Below, in pieces: positions 7,150 through 15,067 of a DNA stretch of 18,985 nucleotides. The number at the start of each line of letters is the position of its first letter. Position 1 is the stretch's first letter. A model generated the notes under the pieces. It did no database searches, was not told where the DNA came from, and saw only the letters and a program-made list of their open reading frames with translations. The translations under genes and the position numbers were made by a program. The DNA is taken from assembly GCA_964356135.1 (NCBI GenBank), contig CAYHGV010000057.1:1-18985 (forward strand), given 5' to 3'. This stretch comes from CAYHGV01 sp964356135 (GTDB lineage Bacteria; Hydrothermota; Tepidihabitantia; CAYHGV01).

Positions 7150-7878
7150 TTATCTCTTCTCGAGCGTAAACTTCATCGGCAGACCAACCCAGACTCGAAC
7201 CGCTTTTTCCCCCTGCTTCGCAGGTGTAAATCCCAACTTGTAGCCGGCGGTTACCGCGGCGGTGTCGAGCGATGCGTTGCCCGAACCTTTCGCCACCACG
7301 ACCCGCATGACCCCACCGTTGAGGTCCAAAAGAAGCTGAAGATAGGTCGTTCCTTCAATACCAAGAAGTTTTGCCGACTCCGGGTATTCAGGTTTGACCT
7401 CTCTCATGAGCTGGGGTTTAACATTGTGGGGCACATAGGTTCCATAGGCGGGAATGCTCGTATCGACCTGGACCACGACTCCGGTTCCGGTTCCCATGCC
7501 GGTCAGCGGCGAAGCACCACCCAGTTCCGCCTGGGGTGTTGAGGTCTCGGCTTGTGCCTCGGCGTCCGGTACCGGTTTGGGAATTCCGACGGTCGGTGCC
7601 GAAGGCGTAGCCGAAGTTGCTCCGGTCGGTACGATCTCTTCGCCGGTCAGAGAAGGCGGTGGTCCTAACTGGGCATAGGTAAAGGAGACGACCCTGGATT
7701 TAGCGGTCGCCGCTGCTCGATTTTGCAGTAAATTTTTACCTTTGGCATAGCCGAAGGCAACGAGCAGAACGAGAACAGTCAAGCCGATGGTAATGAAGTA
7801 AGCCCGTTTGAGATTGTCGGGATAGGTTGTCCGCCAGTGGCGGCGCTCAACAATTTCTATTCTCTGCACTTGGGTCAT
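7150..7878 (-). CDS. tonB: TonB family energy transducer
   Basis: A 242-residue protein with the classical TonB order: a short cytoplasmic N-terminus (1-26), one transmembrane helix (about 27-46, FITIGLTVLVLLVAFGY), a Pro/Ala/Thr-rich periplasmic linker (about 80-150), and a C-terminal TonB domain (about 155-242) with VKPEYPESAKLLGIEGTTYL, then SGNASLDTAAVTAG and FTPAKQG. It would pass proton-motive force from the ExbB/ExbD motor to outer-membrane receptors. I chose the ATG at 7878 because GGGAGGG (7886-7892) lies 7 nt upstream. The frame stays open further upstream to 8013, but that part overlaps the preceding exbD. It is the last gene of the operon. No TonB-dependent receptor gene is in the window. 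Confidence 0.92.
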   Translation of the reverse strand: MTQVQRIEIVERRHWRTTYPDNLKRAYFITIGLTVLVLLVAFGYAKGKNLLQNRAAATAKSRVVSFTYAQLGPPPSLTGEEIVPTGATSATPSAPTVGIPKPVPDAEAQAETSTPQAELGGASPLTGMGTGTGVVVQVDTSIPAYGTYVPHNVKPQLMREVKPEYPESAKLLGIEGTTYLQLLLDLNGGVMRVVVAKGSGNASLDTAAVTAGYKLGFTPAKQGEKAVRVWVGLPMKFTLEKR

Positions 7879-7891
7879 GATACTACCCTCC

Positions 7892-8488
7892 CTACCCGGA
7901 TCGACTGGGCTTGGCTTGCCCGGGTTTTTGTTTTTCCTCAACCAGAGGAATGATAGAAAACCGGGCCATTTTTGCGTGCTGGATCTGGTCCATGATATCG
8001 ACAACCTTTTCATACCGTGATTCCCGATCGACCATAACCAGCACCACCAGTTTGGAAACCTTCCGTTTCATGAATTTCTCCAAACTGTCCTTAGCCGGAC
8101 CTTTTGCCTCGGCGATTTGAGCCAGTATCTGTGGACCGTTGGGCTGCCGCTCAATATTTTCCTTTTCTTTGGCGACGATGAGCGATTCGACCGAACCAAT
8201 GGCAATAATCGCCGGTTCGGCTTCGCCGATGTTATAATTGACCGTCCCGTCTTTCAGAATTTTTAGGGTTATGACATTGGATTGGGCGGTGGGAACCGCT
8301 GCTTTGGAGGGAGGAAGGGTGATCTCGATTGCTTGGGGTTCGCGAAAGACCGTAGTCGTCATGAAGAAGATCACCAAAAGGAACGCAATGTCGACCATCG
8401 GCGTCATGTCGATTCTCAAATGTACTCGTCTCCGTTTTCTCTTACCTTTGGCACCGCCTCGGGGTGCGCCTGCATCAACCATTCCCAT
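7892..8488 (-). CDS. exbD: ExbD/TolR-type biopolymer transport protein (second copy)
   Basis: A 198-residue ExbD/TolR protein. A basic cytoplasmic N-terminus (1-27, rich in Arg/Lys) precedes the single membrane helix MTPMVDIAFLLVIFFM (28-43), in which Asp33 is the conserved protonatable residue of the motor. The periplasmic part is longer than the usual ExbD (about 140 residues), with a charged insert (about 100-145, KEKENIERQ to KFMKRK). The strong Shine-Dalgarno AAGGAGGG at 8494-8501 is 5 nt from the ATG and lies within the end of the upstream exbD, whose stop is one base before this start. It would pair with the ExbB homologue and the other ExbD. Confidence 0.93.
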   Translation of the reverse strand: MGMVDAGAPRGGAKGKRKRRRVHLRIDMTPMVDIAFLLVIFFMTTTVFREPQAIEITLPPSKAAVPTAQSNVITLKILKDGTVNYNIGEAEPAIIAIGSVESLIVAKEKENIERQPNGPQILAQIAEAKGPAKDSLEKFMKRKVSKLVVLVMVDRESRYEKVVDIMDQIQHAKMARFSIIPLVEEKQKPGQAKPSRSG

Positions 8489-8489
8489 G

Positions 8490-9140
8490 TTAGCCCTCCT
8501 TGAGCATTGTCACCAGGCTGAACCGCAGCATATTAACCGCCGGGCTTGCCAGGACGTCCATCAGGTCTAACACCACACCTGATTGACAGTTGACATCGGT
8601 TTTGACAACCAGTCGCAGACGCGGATTCTGAATTCGTTGTTTTACGAGCATATCGCCGACTTCACTCATCAAAACGGGCTGGGCTGAACCCCGACCTAAA
8701 TTCCACCAGATAATCATACTATCGGCTCGCGCCTTCAGCTGCTCCGGGGTGAGAGCTCGAGCCTCATTTATCATCTCCCGCTTTTGGGCCTCTTCCTTAA
8801 ATTGCTGTACCGCTTCATCTACTGCCAGTTCATACCGGAGCGGTCTGCCGTCCGGACCGGGCTGGCGCGTCAGTTCTTCAATCTTTCCCCTCAACGCCGA
8901 AGGGTTTAAGCTTTCTGCCATCGCCAACGCCGCTTCCGGCGGCAGGATTGAAAAAATGAGAATATCGGATTCCGGTACCTTTAAGGGTGAACGGGAAAGC
9001 GGGAGGTCGACCTTTACGGTTTCCGGGGGTCGGGCATGATAGGTGGACATAAAGAAGATGACCAGGAGAAAGCCGATGTCCACCATCGGCGTCATATCGA
9101 TCGCGATGCCGACCCGGGGTCGCCTTCGCTTGGCTGGCAT
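8490..9140 (-). CDS. exbD: ExbD/TolR-type biopolymer transport protein (first copy)
   Basis: A 216-residue ExbD/TolR protein. The basic N-terminus (MPAKRRRPR) leads into the membrane helix MTPMVDIGFLLVIFFM (16-31) with the conserved motor Asp21. The periplasmic region carries a long, largely helical insertion (about 75-150, rich in Glu/Ala/Lys) not found in E. coli ExbD, and ends in the family's conserved C-terminal strand-helix unit (LRLVVKTDVNCQSGVVLDLM). It overlaps the exbB stop by one base (TAATG) and has AAGGAG at 9146-9151, 5 nt from the ATG. Two divergent ExbDs in a row suggest a heterodimeric ExbD, as in other two-ExbD operons. Confidence 0.92.
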   Translation of the reverse strand: MPAKRRRPRVGIAIDMTPMVDIGFLLVIFFMSTYHARPPETVKVDLPLSRSPLKVPESDILIFSILPPEAALAMAESLNPSALRGKIEELTRQPGPDGRPLRYELAVDEAVQQFKEEAQKREMINEARALTPEQLKARADSMIIWWNLGRGSAQPVLMSEVGDMLVKQRIQNPRLRLVVKTDVNCQSGVVLDLMDVLASPAVNMLRFSLVTMLKEG

Positions 9141-9967
9141 TACTTCTCCTTTTCGATTTCGCTGAGGGTCCGGTTCATCTCGTATGACGCCTCATCGATC
9201 TCATAGGTGAACTGGTCGACCCGGTTGACAAAATAGTTGTAGGCAATAATGCCCAGAATGGCATTGGCTAAACCGCCAGCGGTGTTGAACAGCGCTTCCG
9301 AGATCCCTTTGGCTAACTGGATCGCATCCGGCGCACCGGCATGGGCCATTGCCTGGAATGCCCGAATCATTCCGATGGTCGTTCCTAATAATCCGACCAT
9401 GGTTGCGATTGAGGCGATAGTGGTCATGGCAATGAGATTACGTTCCAGGAGCGGTGTTTCGCGTCCGGTTGCATCCGCCACTGCCCGTTCGGTTTCAGCC
9501 AGTCGCCGGTCTTTGGTTACTTTATCGGCAACCAACGCCAAATAGCGATTTAATCCTGCTTTTAAGACATTGGCGGCTGAACCGTTCTGTTTTTCGGACG
9601 CGGCGATTGCACCCTGGAAGTTCTTTTCATTGAGATAGGAACGGAACTCGCCGACGAATGCAGTATGGGATTTGGTCCCTTTTGCCCGACGCAGGGTGAA
9701 GCTGCGCTCGATGATATAGGTAATTAAGAGAATGAGGATGAATATCAATACCACGACCAGCGGGCCGCCTTCACGGACGAATCCCGGTAACAGCATATAT
9801 ATAATGACAGATATAAGGAACGAGGAGAGATAGAGTAAGAGTGTCATCAGCCCGACTTTTTTAGTGCGGGCCATTGCAATTCCTAACCCGATGGCAATGC
9901 CTAAGGGAATCCCTAAACTTATTATCAGCTTAACCACCACGGGTAGCTTATCTAAGGCTTGCGCCAT
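9140..9967 (-). CDS. exbB: MotA/TolQ/ExbB proton channel family protein
   Basis: A 275-residue inner-membrane protein. The conserved ExbB/TolQ core is a helix at about 69-88 ending in YIIERSF, a large cytoplasmic region (about 90-175), and two C-terminal helices with GLLGTTIGMIRAF (192-204) and ALFNTAGGLANAILGIIAYN (225-244). Two further hydrophobic helices at the N-terminus (about 12-33 and 38-60) are additional to the three-helix E. coli ExbB. It would form the pentameric stator around the ExbD helices. The perfect Shine-Dalgarno AAGGAGGT lies just upstream of the ATG. It follows the TPR gene by 24 nt and overlaps the first exbD by one base. Confidence 0.93.
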   Translation of the reverse strand: MAQALDKLPVVVKLIISLGIPLGIAIGLGIAMARTKKVGLMTLLLYLSSFLISVIIYMLLPGFVREGGPLVVVLIFILILLITYIIERSFTLRRAKGTKSHTAFVGEFRSYLNEKNFQGAIAASEKQNGSAANVLKAGLNRYLALVADKVTKDRRLAETERAVADATGRETPLLERNLIAMTTIASIATMVGLLGTTIGMIRAFQAMAHAGAPDAIQLAKGISEALFNTAGGLANAILGIIAYNYFVNRVDQFTYEIDEASYEMNRTLSEIEKEK

Positions 9968-9991
9968 GTTGATACCTCCTTGGTTTTTGGT

Positions 9992-11380
9992 TTACTCGTC
10001 TTCATAATAATATTGAGGTTTCGGCTTGGTTATAATCTCAATATTTTTAAGACCTTGCTTAGCGTCTTTGTTGTTAGGGTCAATTTCCAGGACTTTTTTG
10101 TACTGCTGACGTGCCTTTTCATATTCTTTCAAGAAGTAGTAGTGGTCGGCAAGCCAGACGCGTGCCTGGATATGTTTGGGCTGGATTTCTAAACCTTTCA
10201 ATAAATCATCGACTGCCGCCGGATAGCGTTTTGCCTGGGAATGGGAGAGCGCGCGGTTGATATAGGCTCCGGCCGCATCCGGTTCACGCCTGATTTTTTC
10301 ACTAAACGCATTCACCGCGCTATCGTACTGTCCGGCGGAATAATAGGCTAATCCTAAATCGAAGTAAATGTCCGATGTAATGCTCGTATCAAGGTTAATC
10401 GCCCGATTGTAGTTGACGGTCGCACCCTGGAACAGTATCAGGGCTTCGGCTGAATCTTTGGTCCCAAGGCCGGTCCGGTAATAGGATTTGGCTAAGTCGT
10501 AGTAGCGCTGGGCATCGGCGGAAAAGAGTTTTACCAGGTCCTGGTGGATTTTCAAAGCCTCGGCATACGACTTTGCCGACATTGCCAGATGGGCGTAGAG
10601 GTTTAAAAACTCCTCTGATGTTAAACCCAGTTCACGTGCCTTTCTACAGGCTTCGAGTGCGTTCGTCACATCGGATTTGCCATAATATGCCCGGGCTAAA
10701 ATAAAATAGCCGTTAGCATCGCGGGGTTTCAACTGGTTATAGATTTTCAATTCTTCAATTGCCGGCTCGAATTTTCGCTGGTTGATATAGAGGTTTGCCC
10801 GTGCCAGATGAACTAACGCCAGAGTAGAATCGAGGCTTAAAGCTTTATCGTATTCGGCAAGCGCCTCTTCGTCTTTGCGCTGGCGGGCGAGGGCGTTGCC
10901 CAAGCCGTAATGGGCTAAAGCAAAGTTTGGATCGATCCGGAGCGCCTGCTGGTATGCATCATAGGCGAGTTCAAAAAGACCTTTTTCAAGATAGACGTCA
11001 CCGAGATAGGTTTGAACCTCGGCCGATACCGGTTGGGATTCCAGAACCACCCGGAATTCGAGCTCGGCTTCGGTATACTGACCTCCCCGGTAATATGCCT
11101 GACCCAGAAGCAGATAGGAGCGGTTCGGGTCATATTTCAATTTCACTGCTTTGGTCAAAGCTTCAATCGCCTGGGGAATAGAATCCTCCTGTAAATAGAG
11201 CTTCCCTAATTGAAAATAGGCTTGACCGTATTTCGGCTTTTGTTTGATTGCCGACCGGTAGTTCTGAATCGCTTCGGTGATTGAGCCGGAATTTTCAGCG
11301 ACGATTCCGGCTTTCAGGAGTTCCTCCGGAGTTGCCGCCCAAACCATCAACGGTAAAACAAGCAGGATTATTTTTTTCAT
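9992..11380 (-). CDS. Exported TPR-repeat protein in the PstS-ExbBDD-TonB operon
   Basis: A 462-residue protein with a signal peptide (MKKIILLVLPLMVWA, cleavage probably after WAA near residue 16). Almost all the rest is a run of about 11-12 tetratricopeptide repeats of about 34 residues, each with the A/G/Y-rich helix pair (for example AYFQLGKLYLQEDSIPQAIE and AHYGLGNALARQRKDEEALA). The C-terminus is short and acidic-aromatic (YYYEDE). TPR arrays are protein-protein scaffolds; a periplasmic location and its place between a PstS-like lipoprotein and ExbB suggest a scaffold for this TonB system. That role is inferred. Its ATG overlaps the PstS stop in ATGA with no Shine-Dalgarno site, indicating translational coupling. 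Confidence 0.88.
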   Translation of the reverse strand: MKKIILLVLPLMVWAATPEELLKAGIVAENSGSITEAIQNYRSAIKQKPKYGQAYFQLGKLYLQEDSIPQAIEALTKAVKLKYDPNRSYLLLGQAYYRGGQYTEAELEFRVVLESQPVSAEVQTYLGDVYLEKGLFELAYDAYQQALRIDPNFALAHYGLGNALARQRKDEEALAEYDKALSLDSTLALVHLARANLYINQRKFEPAIEELKIYNQLKPRDANGYFILARAYYGKSDVTNALEACRKARELGLTSEEFLNLYAHLAMSAKSYAEALKIHQDLVKLFSADAQRYYDLAKSYYRTGLGTKDSAEALILFQGATVNYNRAINLDTSITSDIYFDLGLAYYSAGQYDSAVNAFSEKIRREPDAAGAYINRALSHSQAKRYPAAVDDLLKGLEIQPKHIQARVWLADHYYFLKEYEKARQQYKKVLEIDPNNKDAKQGLKNIEIITKPKPQYYYEDE

Positions 11381-12258
11381 TTTTGTATTTTAATTGGCAC
11401 CGTTGCCGGCACGAGCCCGTCGGCGGCAACGACTTTTTGTCCTTTGGTACTTGTTACGAAGGTGATGAAGCCGGCATCGAGGGTTTTGGGTTCGCCATTG
11501 GCGTAGAAATAGAGGTTGCGCCAGAGGGGATAGGTTTTGTTAAAAACGGTTTCCTGATTTGGCTGGACATAGCTTGAGTCCTTATCTTTTGCCAGGGCAA
11601 TAACCCGTATCCGGTCTTCCGGGATTAAGGGTTCGTATGCCCGGTAGATATACGCCATCCCGACATAGCCGATAGCCGCCGGGTTGGCCATGACCGAATC
11701 GACGATCGCTTTATTCGTCTCAAGGGGCACGGCTTTGTCCGAATAGCCGGTAGCGCCCAGAACCGAAACCCGGAAAAACTCATACGTACCCGATGTACCG
11801 GTTCGAATATAAACCCGAATCGGCAGATCCGGACCGTTGACTTCATTCCAGTTTTTTATCTGGCCGGAGAATATCCCGGTCAGTTCGTTTAAGGTCAATT
11901 TTATGGTGGGATTTCGAAGATTGGTGATTACCGAAACCCCGTCGAGCGCAACCTTATACTCTTTCGGATTGACACCGGCGTTTTTTGCGAGTTCCATAGT
12001 TTTTTCATCGATTGGATACGAGGTAACCGCAATCTGGGCTTGCCGGTTAAACAACGCATTCAGCCCGGCAGCCGAACCCCCACCGACCACTTTTATCGTA
12101 GCTTTGGGGTAGAGGTCCATAAAGAACGCGGCTTCATCGAGCATAAGTGGCAAAGCCGAATCCGAGCCCTGAATCGTCATCGACCCGGAGATCATGATAT
12201 CATAGGGCTTGCAGCCGATAACAAGTGCAACCAGAATCAACCACAAATTTTTTGCCAT
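11377..12258 (-). CDS. PstS-like phosphate/anion-binding lipoprotein
   Basis: A 293-residue periplasmic-binding-protein homologue of the PstS family (PBP-like domain). The N-terminus is a lipoprotein signal with lipobox VIGC (Cys16). PstS landmarks follow: TIQGSDSALPLM (28-39), the GGGSAAGLNALFN anion-loop segment (59-71), LTLNELTGIFSGQIKNWNEV (121-140) and RTGTSGTYEFF (152-162). Phosphate binding is likely from the family, but other oxyanions or a sensory role cannot be excluded. No pstC, pstA, pstB or phoU lies nearby; it leads a TonB-system operon instead. A strong promoter and GGAG lie just upstream, with the predicted transcription start only about 2-4 nt before the ATG. Confidence 0.88.
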   Translation of the reverse strand: MAKNLWLILVALVIGCKPYDIMISGSMTIQGSDSALPLMLDEAAFFMDLYPKATIKVVGGGSAAGLNALFNRQAQIAVTSYPIDEKTMELAKNAGVNPKEYKVALDGVSVITNLRNPTIKLTLNELTGIFSGQIKNWNEVNGPDLPIRVYIRTGTSGTYEFFRVSVLGATGYSDKAVPLETNKAIVDSVMANPAAIGYVGMAYIYRAYEPLIPEDRIRVIALAKDKDSSYVQPNQETVFNKTYPLWRNLYFYANGEPKTLDAGFITFVTSTKGQKVVAADGLVPATVPIKIQK

Positions 12259-12268
12259 TTACCGCTCC

Positions 12269-12296
12269 ATTCTATAAAGATATATTCTACTGTCAA
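12269..12296 (-). promoter_or_regulatory. Promoter of the PstS-TPR-ExbBDD-TonB operon
   Basis: On the minus strand TTGACA (12296-12291, perfect) is separated by 16 bp from TAGAAT (12274-12269, 5 of 6). Only 10 nt (GGAGCGGTAA) lie between the -10 box and the ATG. Initiation 6-8 nt after the -10 box would give a leader of a few bases and would remove most of the GGAG. No Pho-box-like direct repeats were seen nearby. Confidence 0.65.
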
Positions 12297-12350
12297 GTCT
12301 TTTATGCCCGAAAAATTAGTTCTGTTTTAATGTTTCATTCCGAAGGAGAG

Positions 12351-12394
12351 AATTTCTATTTTCTGCGTCAATCTGTGTGCATCCGTGGTTAATT
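12351..12394. repeat. Second copy of the dispersed 'ATCTGTG' repeat
   Basis: TTTCTATTTTCTGCGTCAAT is followed by CTGTGTGCATCCGTGGTTAA, closely similar to the repeat at 3151-3240 but without the GC-rich hairpin. On the minus strand it abuts the end of the aminotransferase gene; the TAA stop at 12389-12391 lies within the repeat's GGTTAA. The remaining 12297-12350 stretch between the two operons holds nothing I recognise. Confidence 0.5.
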
Positions 12395-13488
12395 TTCTCT
12401 TTTAAATTCTTTAATCGCCTGAACGATATAGTTTTTTTGTTCGGTTGTCAATTCCGGATAGACCGGAATCGAGATCACCCGTTTCGCCGTTTGTTCGGAG
12501 ACCGGGAAGGCACCTGGTTTATAACCGAGGTAGCTGAAAGCGGGCTGAAGATGGAGGGGCATCGGATAGTGCACTTCGTTGCCGATGGTTTTTGCCCCAA
12601 GATGGGTCTGGAGCTTATCGCGCTCATCGGTTCTGACCGTATACTGATTGTAGATGTGGTGGTTAGAGCTTTTGGTTACAGGTGTTTCCACCACGCCGCG
12701 CAGCGCCTGATTATAAAACTCGGCATTGGTGCGACGGCTTTCATTCCAGTTGTCGAGCCGGGTGAGTTTGATTCTTAAAAATGCAGCCTGGACCGCGTCA
12801 AGCCGCGAGTTGTAGCCGAGGATCTGATGCTGATATTTTTTGCCGGCACCGTGAATCCGGAGCATTTTTATCCGTTCGGCAAGGTCCGGGTTGTCGGTCG
12901 TAATCGCTCCGCCGTCGCCCAGGGCGCTCAGGTTTTTGCTCGGATAGAAGCTGAAGCAGGCGAGATCGCCGAAGCTGCCGAGCATCTTGCCTTTGTATTT
13001 CGCACCCAGACTCTGGGCAGCATCTTCGATGACCTGGAGTTTGTGGGTCCGTGCGATTTTCATTATCTCATCCATTTCGCATGCCTGGCCGTACAGGTGA
13101 ACCGGAACAATCGCCCGGGTCTTTTTGGAGATTGCTTTTTCAATTGTGGTATGGTCGAGGTTGAAGGTCTCGGGGTCAATATCGACAAAGACCGGTTTTG
13201 CACCCAGATTGGCGATCGTTTCGGCCGAGGCGATAAAAGTGAACGGGGTGGTAATGACCTCGTCGCCGGGTTTTATATCGATCGCCCGCAAAGCAAGGGT
13301 CAAGGCATCGGTGCAATTACCGACGCCCCGGGCAAATTTCACACCGGCATAGCGTGCCAGTTCTCCTTCGAACTCCTCCAATTCTTTTCCCAGGATGAAC
13401 TGGTTCGAATCGAGAATCCGGGCAAACGCCGTTTTGAGTTCGTCTTTNNNNNNNNNNGGGCAGCTAAATCCAAGAGGGGTATTTTCAT
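12389..13488 (-). CDS. wbpE: DegT/DnrJ/EryC1/StrS aminotransferase, WbpE/WlbC-like (interrupted by assembly gap)
   Basis: A PLP-dependent sugar aminotransferase of about 365-370 residues. The N-terminus MKIPLLDLAA starts at ATG 13488; after the gap the sequence resumes with KDELKTAFARILDSNQFILG, which is the normal family N-terminus. Key features are the EDAAQS segment (PLP pyridine Asp), the HLYGQ motif, and FSFYPSKNLSALGDGG with the Schiff-base Lys (codon 12937-12935). With its two neighbours it should convert UDP-3-keto-GlcNAcA to the 3-amino sugar using glutamate; substrate assignment rests on the operon. The start overlaps the acetyltransferase stop (ATGA), with GGAG 5 nt upstream. Ten Ns at 13448-13457 interrupt it; the two sides are out of frame if exactly ten bases are assumed, so the gap length is nominal and the gene is probably intact. 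Confidence 0.9.
13448..13457. other. Scaffold gap (10 Ns)
   Basis: Ten unknown bases fall inside the aminotransferase gene. Reading from ATG 13488, the downstream frame is restored only if the true gap is 2, 5, 8, 11, 14 and so on. The usual family spacing (DLKAQY, about 3 residues, then KDE) predicts about 14 bases. Confidence 0.95.
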
Positions 13489-14060
13489 TTCTGCTCCACG
13501 GTTAAATTTTGTTTGGTATAGGTTCGCCGGCAGCTCGGGCAGGTCGCGTGACCGTCTTCGCTAAACCGAAGACGGTTTCCGCATTCACACATCCAGCCGA
13601 TGATCCGCGCCGGCACACCAACCACGACGGCATAGTCGGGGACGTCCTTGTGCACGACCGCGCCCGCACCGACAAAGGCGTTTTTCCCGATCGTACTACC
13701 ACAGATGATGGTGGCGTTGGCGCCGATGCTGGCGCCGACCTTGACCAGGGTCGGCATCCACTGTCCACCTTTGGGATATTTCGACCGCGGGTTCATGTCG
13801 TTGGTGAAGACGCAGGAGGGACCGCAGAAGACGTCGTCCTCCAGGGTCACTAAATCGTAAACTGAAATATTGTTCTGAAGCTTGACATTGTTGCCCATGA
13901 CCGCCCGGCTGCCGATAAAGCAGTTCTGGCCGATGACGCAGTTCTTTCCGATTTTCGCGCCCGACATAATGTGGGAGAAATGCCAGACTTTGGTCGAGTC
14001 GCCGATTTCAACCGGTTCATCGACACAGGCACTCGGGTGGACGAAATAGTTTTTGCTCAT
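13485..14060 (-). CDS. wbpD: Hexapeptide-repeat N-acetyltransferase, WbpD/WlbB-like
   Basis: A 191-residue left-handed beta-helix acyltransferase. Hexapeptide repeats run through about 12-150 (VEIGDST, AKIGKNCVIGQNCFIGSRAVMG, VKVGASIGANATIICGSTIGKNAFVGAGAVV) and finish with the VVGVPARIIG loop typical of sugar acetyltransferases. A C-terminal zinc-ribbon-like tail has CxC (158, 160) and CPSC (174-177), as in WbpD/WlbB proteins. The family acetylates the 3-amino group of UDP-GlcNAc(3NH2)A with acetyl-CoA. It overlaps the genes on both sides by 4 nt (ATGA), so it is translated from the same message. Specificity is inferred from the three-gene set. Confidence 0.92.
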   Translation of the reverse strand: MSKNYFVHPSACVDEPVEIGDSTKVWHFSHIMSGAKIGKNCVIGQNCFIGSRAVMGNNVKLQNNISVYDLVTLEDDVFCGPSCVFTNDMNPRSKYPKGGQWMPTLVKVGASIGANATIICGSTIGKNAFVGAGAVVHKDVPDYAVVVGVPARIIGWMCECGNRLRFSEDGHATCPSCRRTYTKQNLTVEQK

Positions 14061-15058
14061 AGGTTTTCAATGACTCCTTTCTTAAGCGATTGATCGGCGG
14101 CGGCAAGAACCTTGACGACCGCAAGGCCATTTCTGCCATCGCTCAGCGGCGTTTTGTTTTTCTCGATGCATTCTAAAAAATGTTCGCACTCAATCCGCAG
14201 CGGTTCGCCGGACGGAACTTTCGGTATCGAGATATCACCGAATCGGGGGGTTAAACTCTCAGGGTAGGCGAAGCCGGCGCCGGCTTCTATACCGCGATCA
14301 TAGATCCGCAGTTTCTCCTGGGATTCGGCATCGTCAAAGACCACCATTTTTTTTGAGCCGACGATGGTGAGCTTTCGAATTTTGTGGGGGTCGAGCCAGG
14401 AGGCGTGGATGTGGGCGAGCCGACGGTTCGTAAAATAGAGTTCGACAAAGACGACATCGTGAATCCCCTGCTGTAAAAACGACTGGCCGGTTGCAAAAAC
14501 CGCCCGGGGCTGTTCATCCAATAAATAGAGAATCATCGAGATGTCGTGGGGGCAGAGACTCCAGAGGGCATTTTCGTCCGACCGTATCCGGCCCAGATTC
14601 ACCCGGGTCGAATAGATATAGTATACGTCGCCGATTTCACCCGAGGTTATCAGGTTTTTTACCATCCGCAGTGCCGGGTGGTAGAGGAGCAGATGGCCGA
14701 CCATCAGCACCCGGTGCTTGGTTTCAGCCAGTCGGACCAATTCCTCCGCTTCCTCGACCGACAGGCAGAGCGGTTTTTCAACGAAGACGTGTTTGCCGGC
14801 ATTGAGCGACTCTTTGGCAAGTGAATAATGGGTTACGGCCGAGCTCGTGATGACGATGCCGGCAAGGTCGGAGTCGATCAAATGTTTCGGGTCGGTGGTC
14901 GTTACGACCTGCGGAAATTGGACGGCTATCTTTTTCAACCGGTTCTCGTCGGTATCCGCCACCGATTTCAACTGACACTGGGGAAGACTCAAAAAATTCC
15001 GAATCAAGTTCGGACCCCAGTAGCCAGCGCCAATCAAACCTAAGGTTATTTTATCCAT
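14057..15058 (-). CDS. wbpB: Gfo/Idh/MocA dehydrogenase, WbpB/WlbA-like UDP-GlcNAcA 3-dehydrogenase
   Basis: A 333-residue NAD-dependent oxidoreductase. The Rossmann motif GLIGAGYWGPNLIRNF (7-22) and EKPLCLS (94-100) define the Gfo/Idh/MocA family; MVGHLLLYHPALRMVK and the later CPHDISMILYLL segment form the sugar-binding and catalytic region. In the WbpB/WlbA branch the enzyme oxidises C3 of UDP-GlcNAcA, giving the keto sugar used by the aminotransferase two genes on. It leads the operon from its own promoter and has no Shine-Dalgarno site. It overlaps the acetyltransferase start in ATGA. Neither the UDP-GlcNAc 6-dehydrogenase (WbpA) nor the 2-epimerase (WbpI) is present here. Confidence 0.9.
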   Translation of the reverse strand: MDKITLGLIGAGYWGPNLIRNFLSLPQCQLKSVADTDENRLKKIAVQFPQVVTTTDPKHLIDSDLAGIVITSSAVTHYSLAKESLNAGKHVFVEKPLCLSVEEAEELVRLAETKHRVLMVGHLLLYHPALRMVKNLITSGEIGDVYYIYSTRVNLGRIRSDENALWSLCPHDISMILYLLDEQPRAVFATGQSFLQQGIHDVVFVELYFTNRRLAHIHASWLDPHKIRKLTIVGSKKMVVFDDAESQEKLRIYDRGIEAGAGFAYPESLTPRFGDISIPKVPSGEPLRIECEHFLECIEKNKTPLSDGRNGLAVVKVLAAADQSLKKGVIENL

Positions 15059-15067
15059 AGGATTTTA

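Noticed and set aside
7879..8013. 45-residue N-terminal extension of TonB
   Set aside because: It overlaps the end of exbD in another frame, while the ATG at 7878 has a strong Shine-Dalgarno site and starts a normal TonB cytoplasmic segment.
12389..13488. Aminotransferase as a frameshifted pseudogene
   Set aside because: The frame break coincides exactly with the ten-N placeholder; both sides match the family N-terminus and the rest is intact.
12827..13564. 245-codon plus-strand frame crossing the N gap
   Set aside because: Antisense to the aminotransferase and acetyltransferase genes, contains unknown residues from the gap, and has no recognisable domain.
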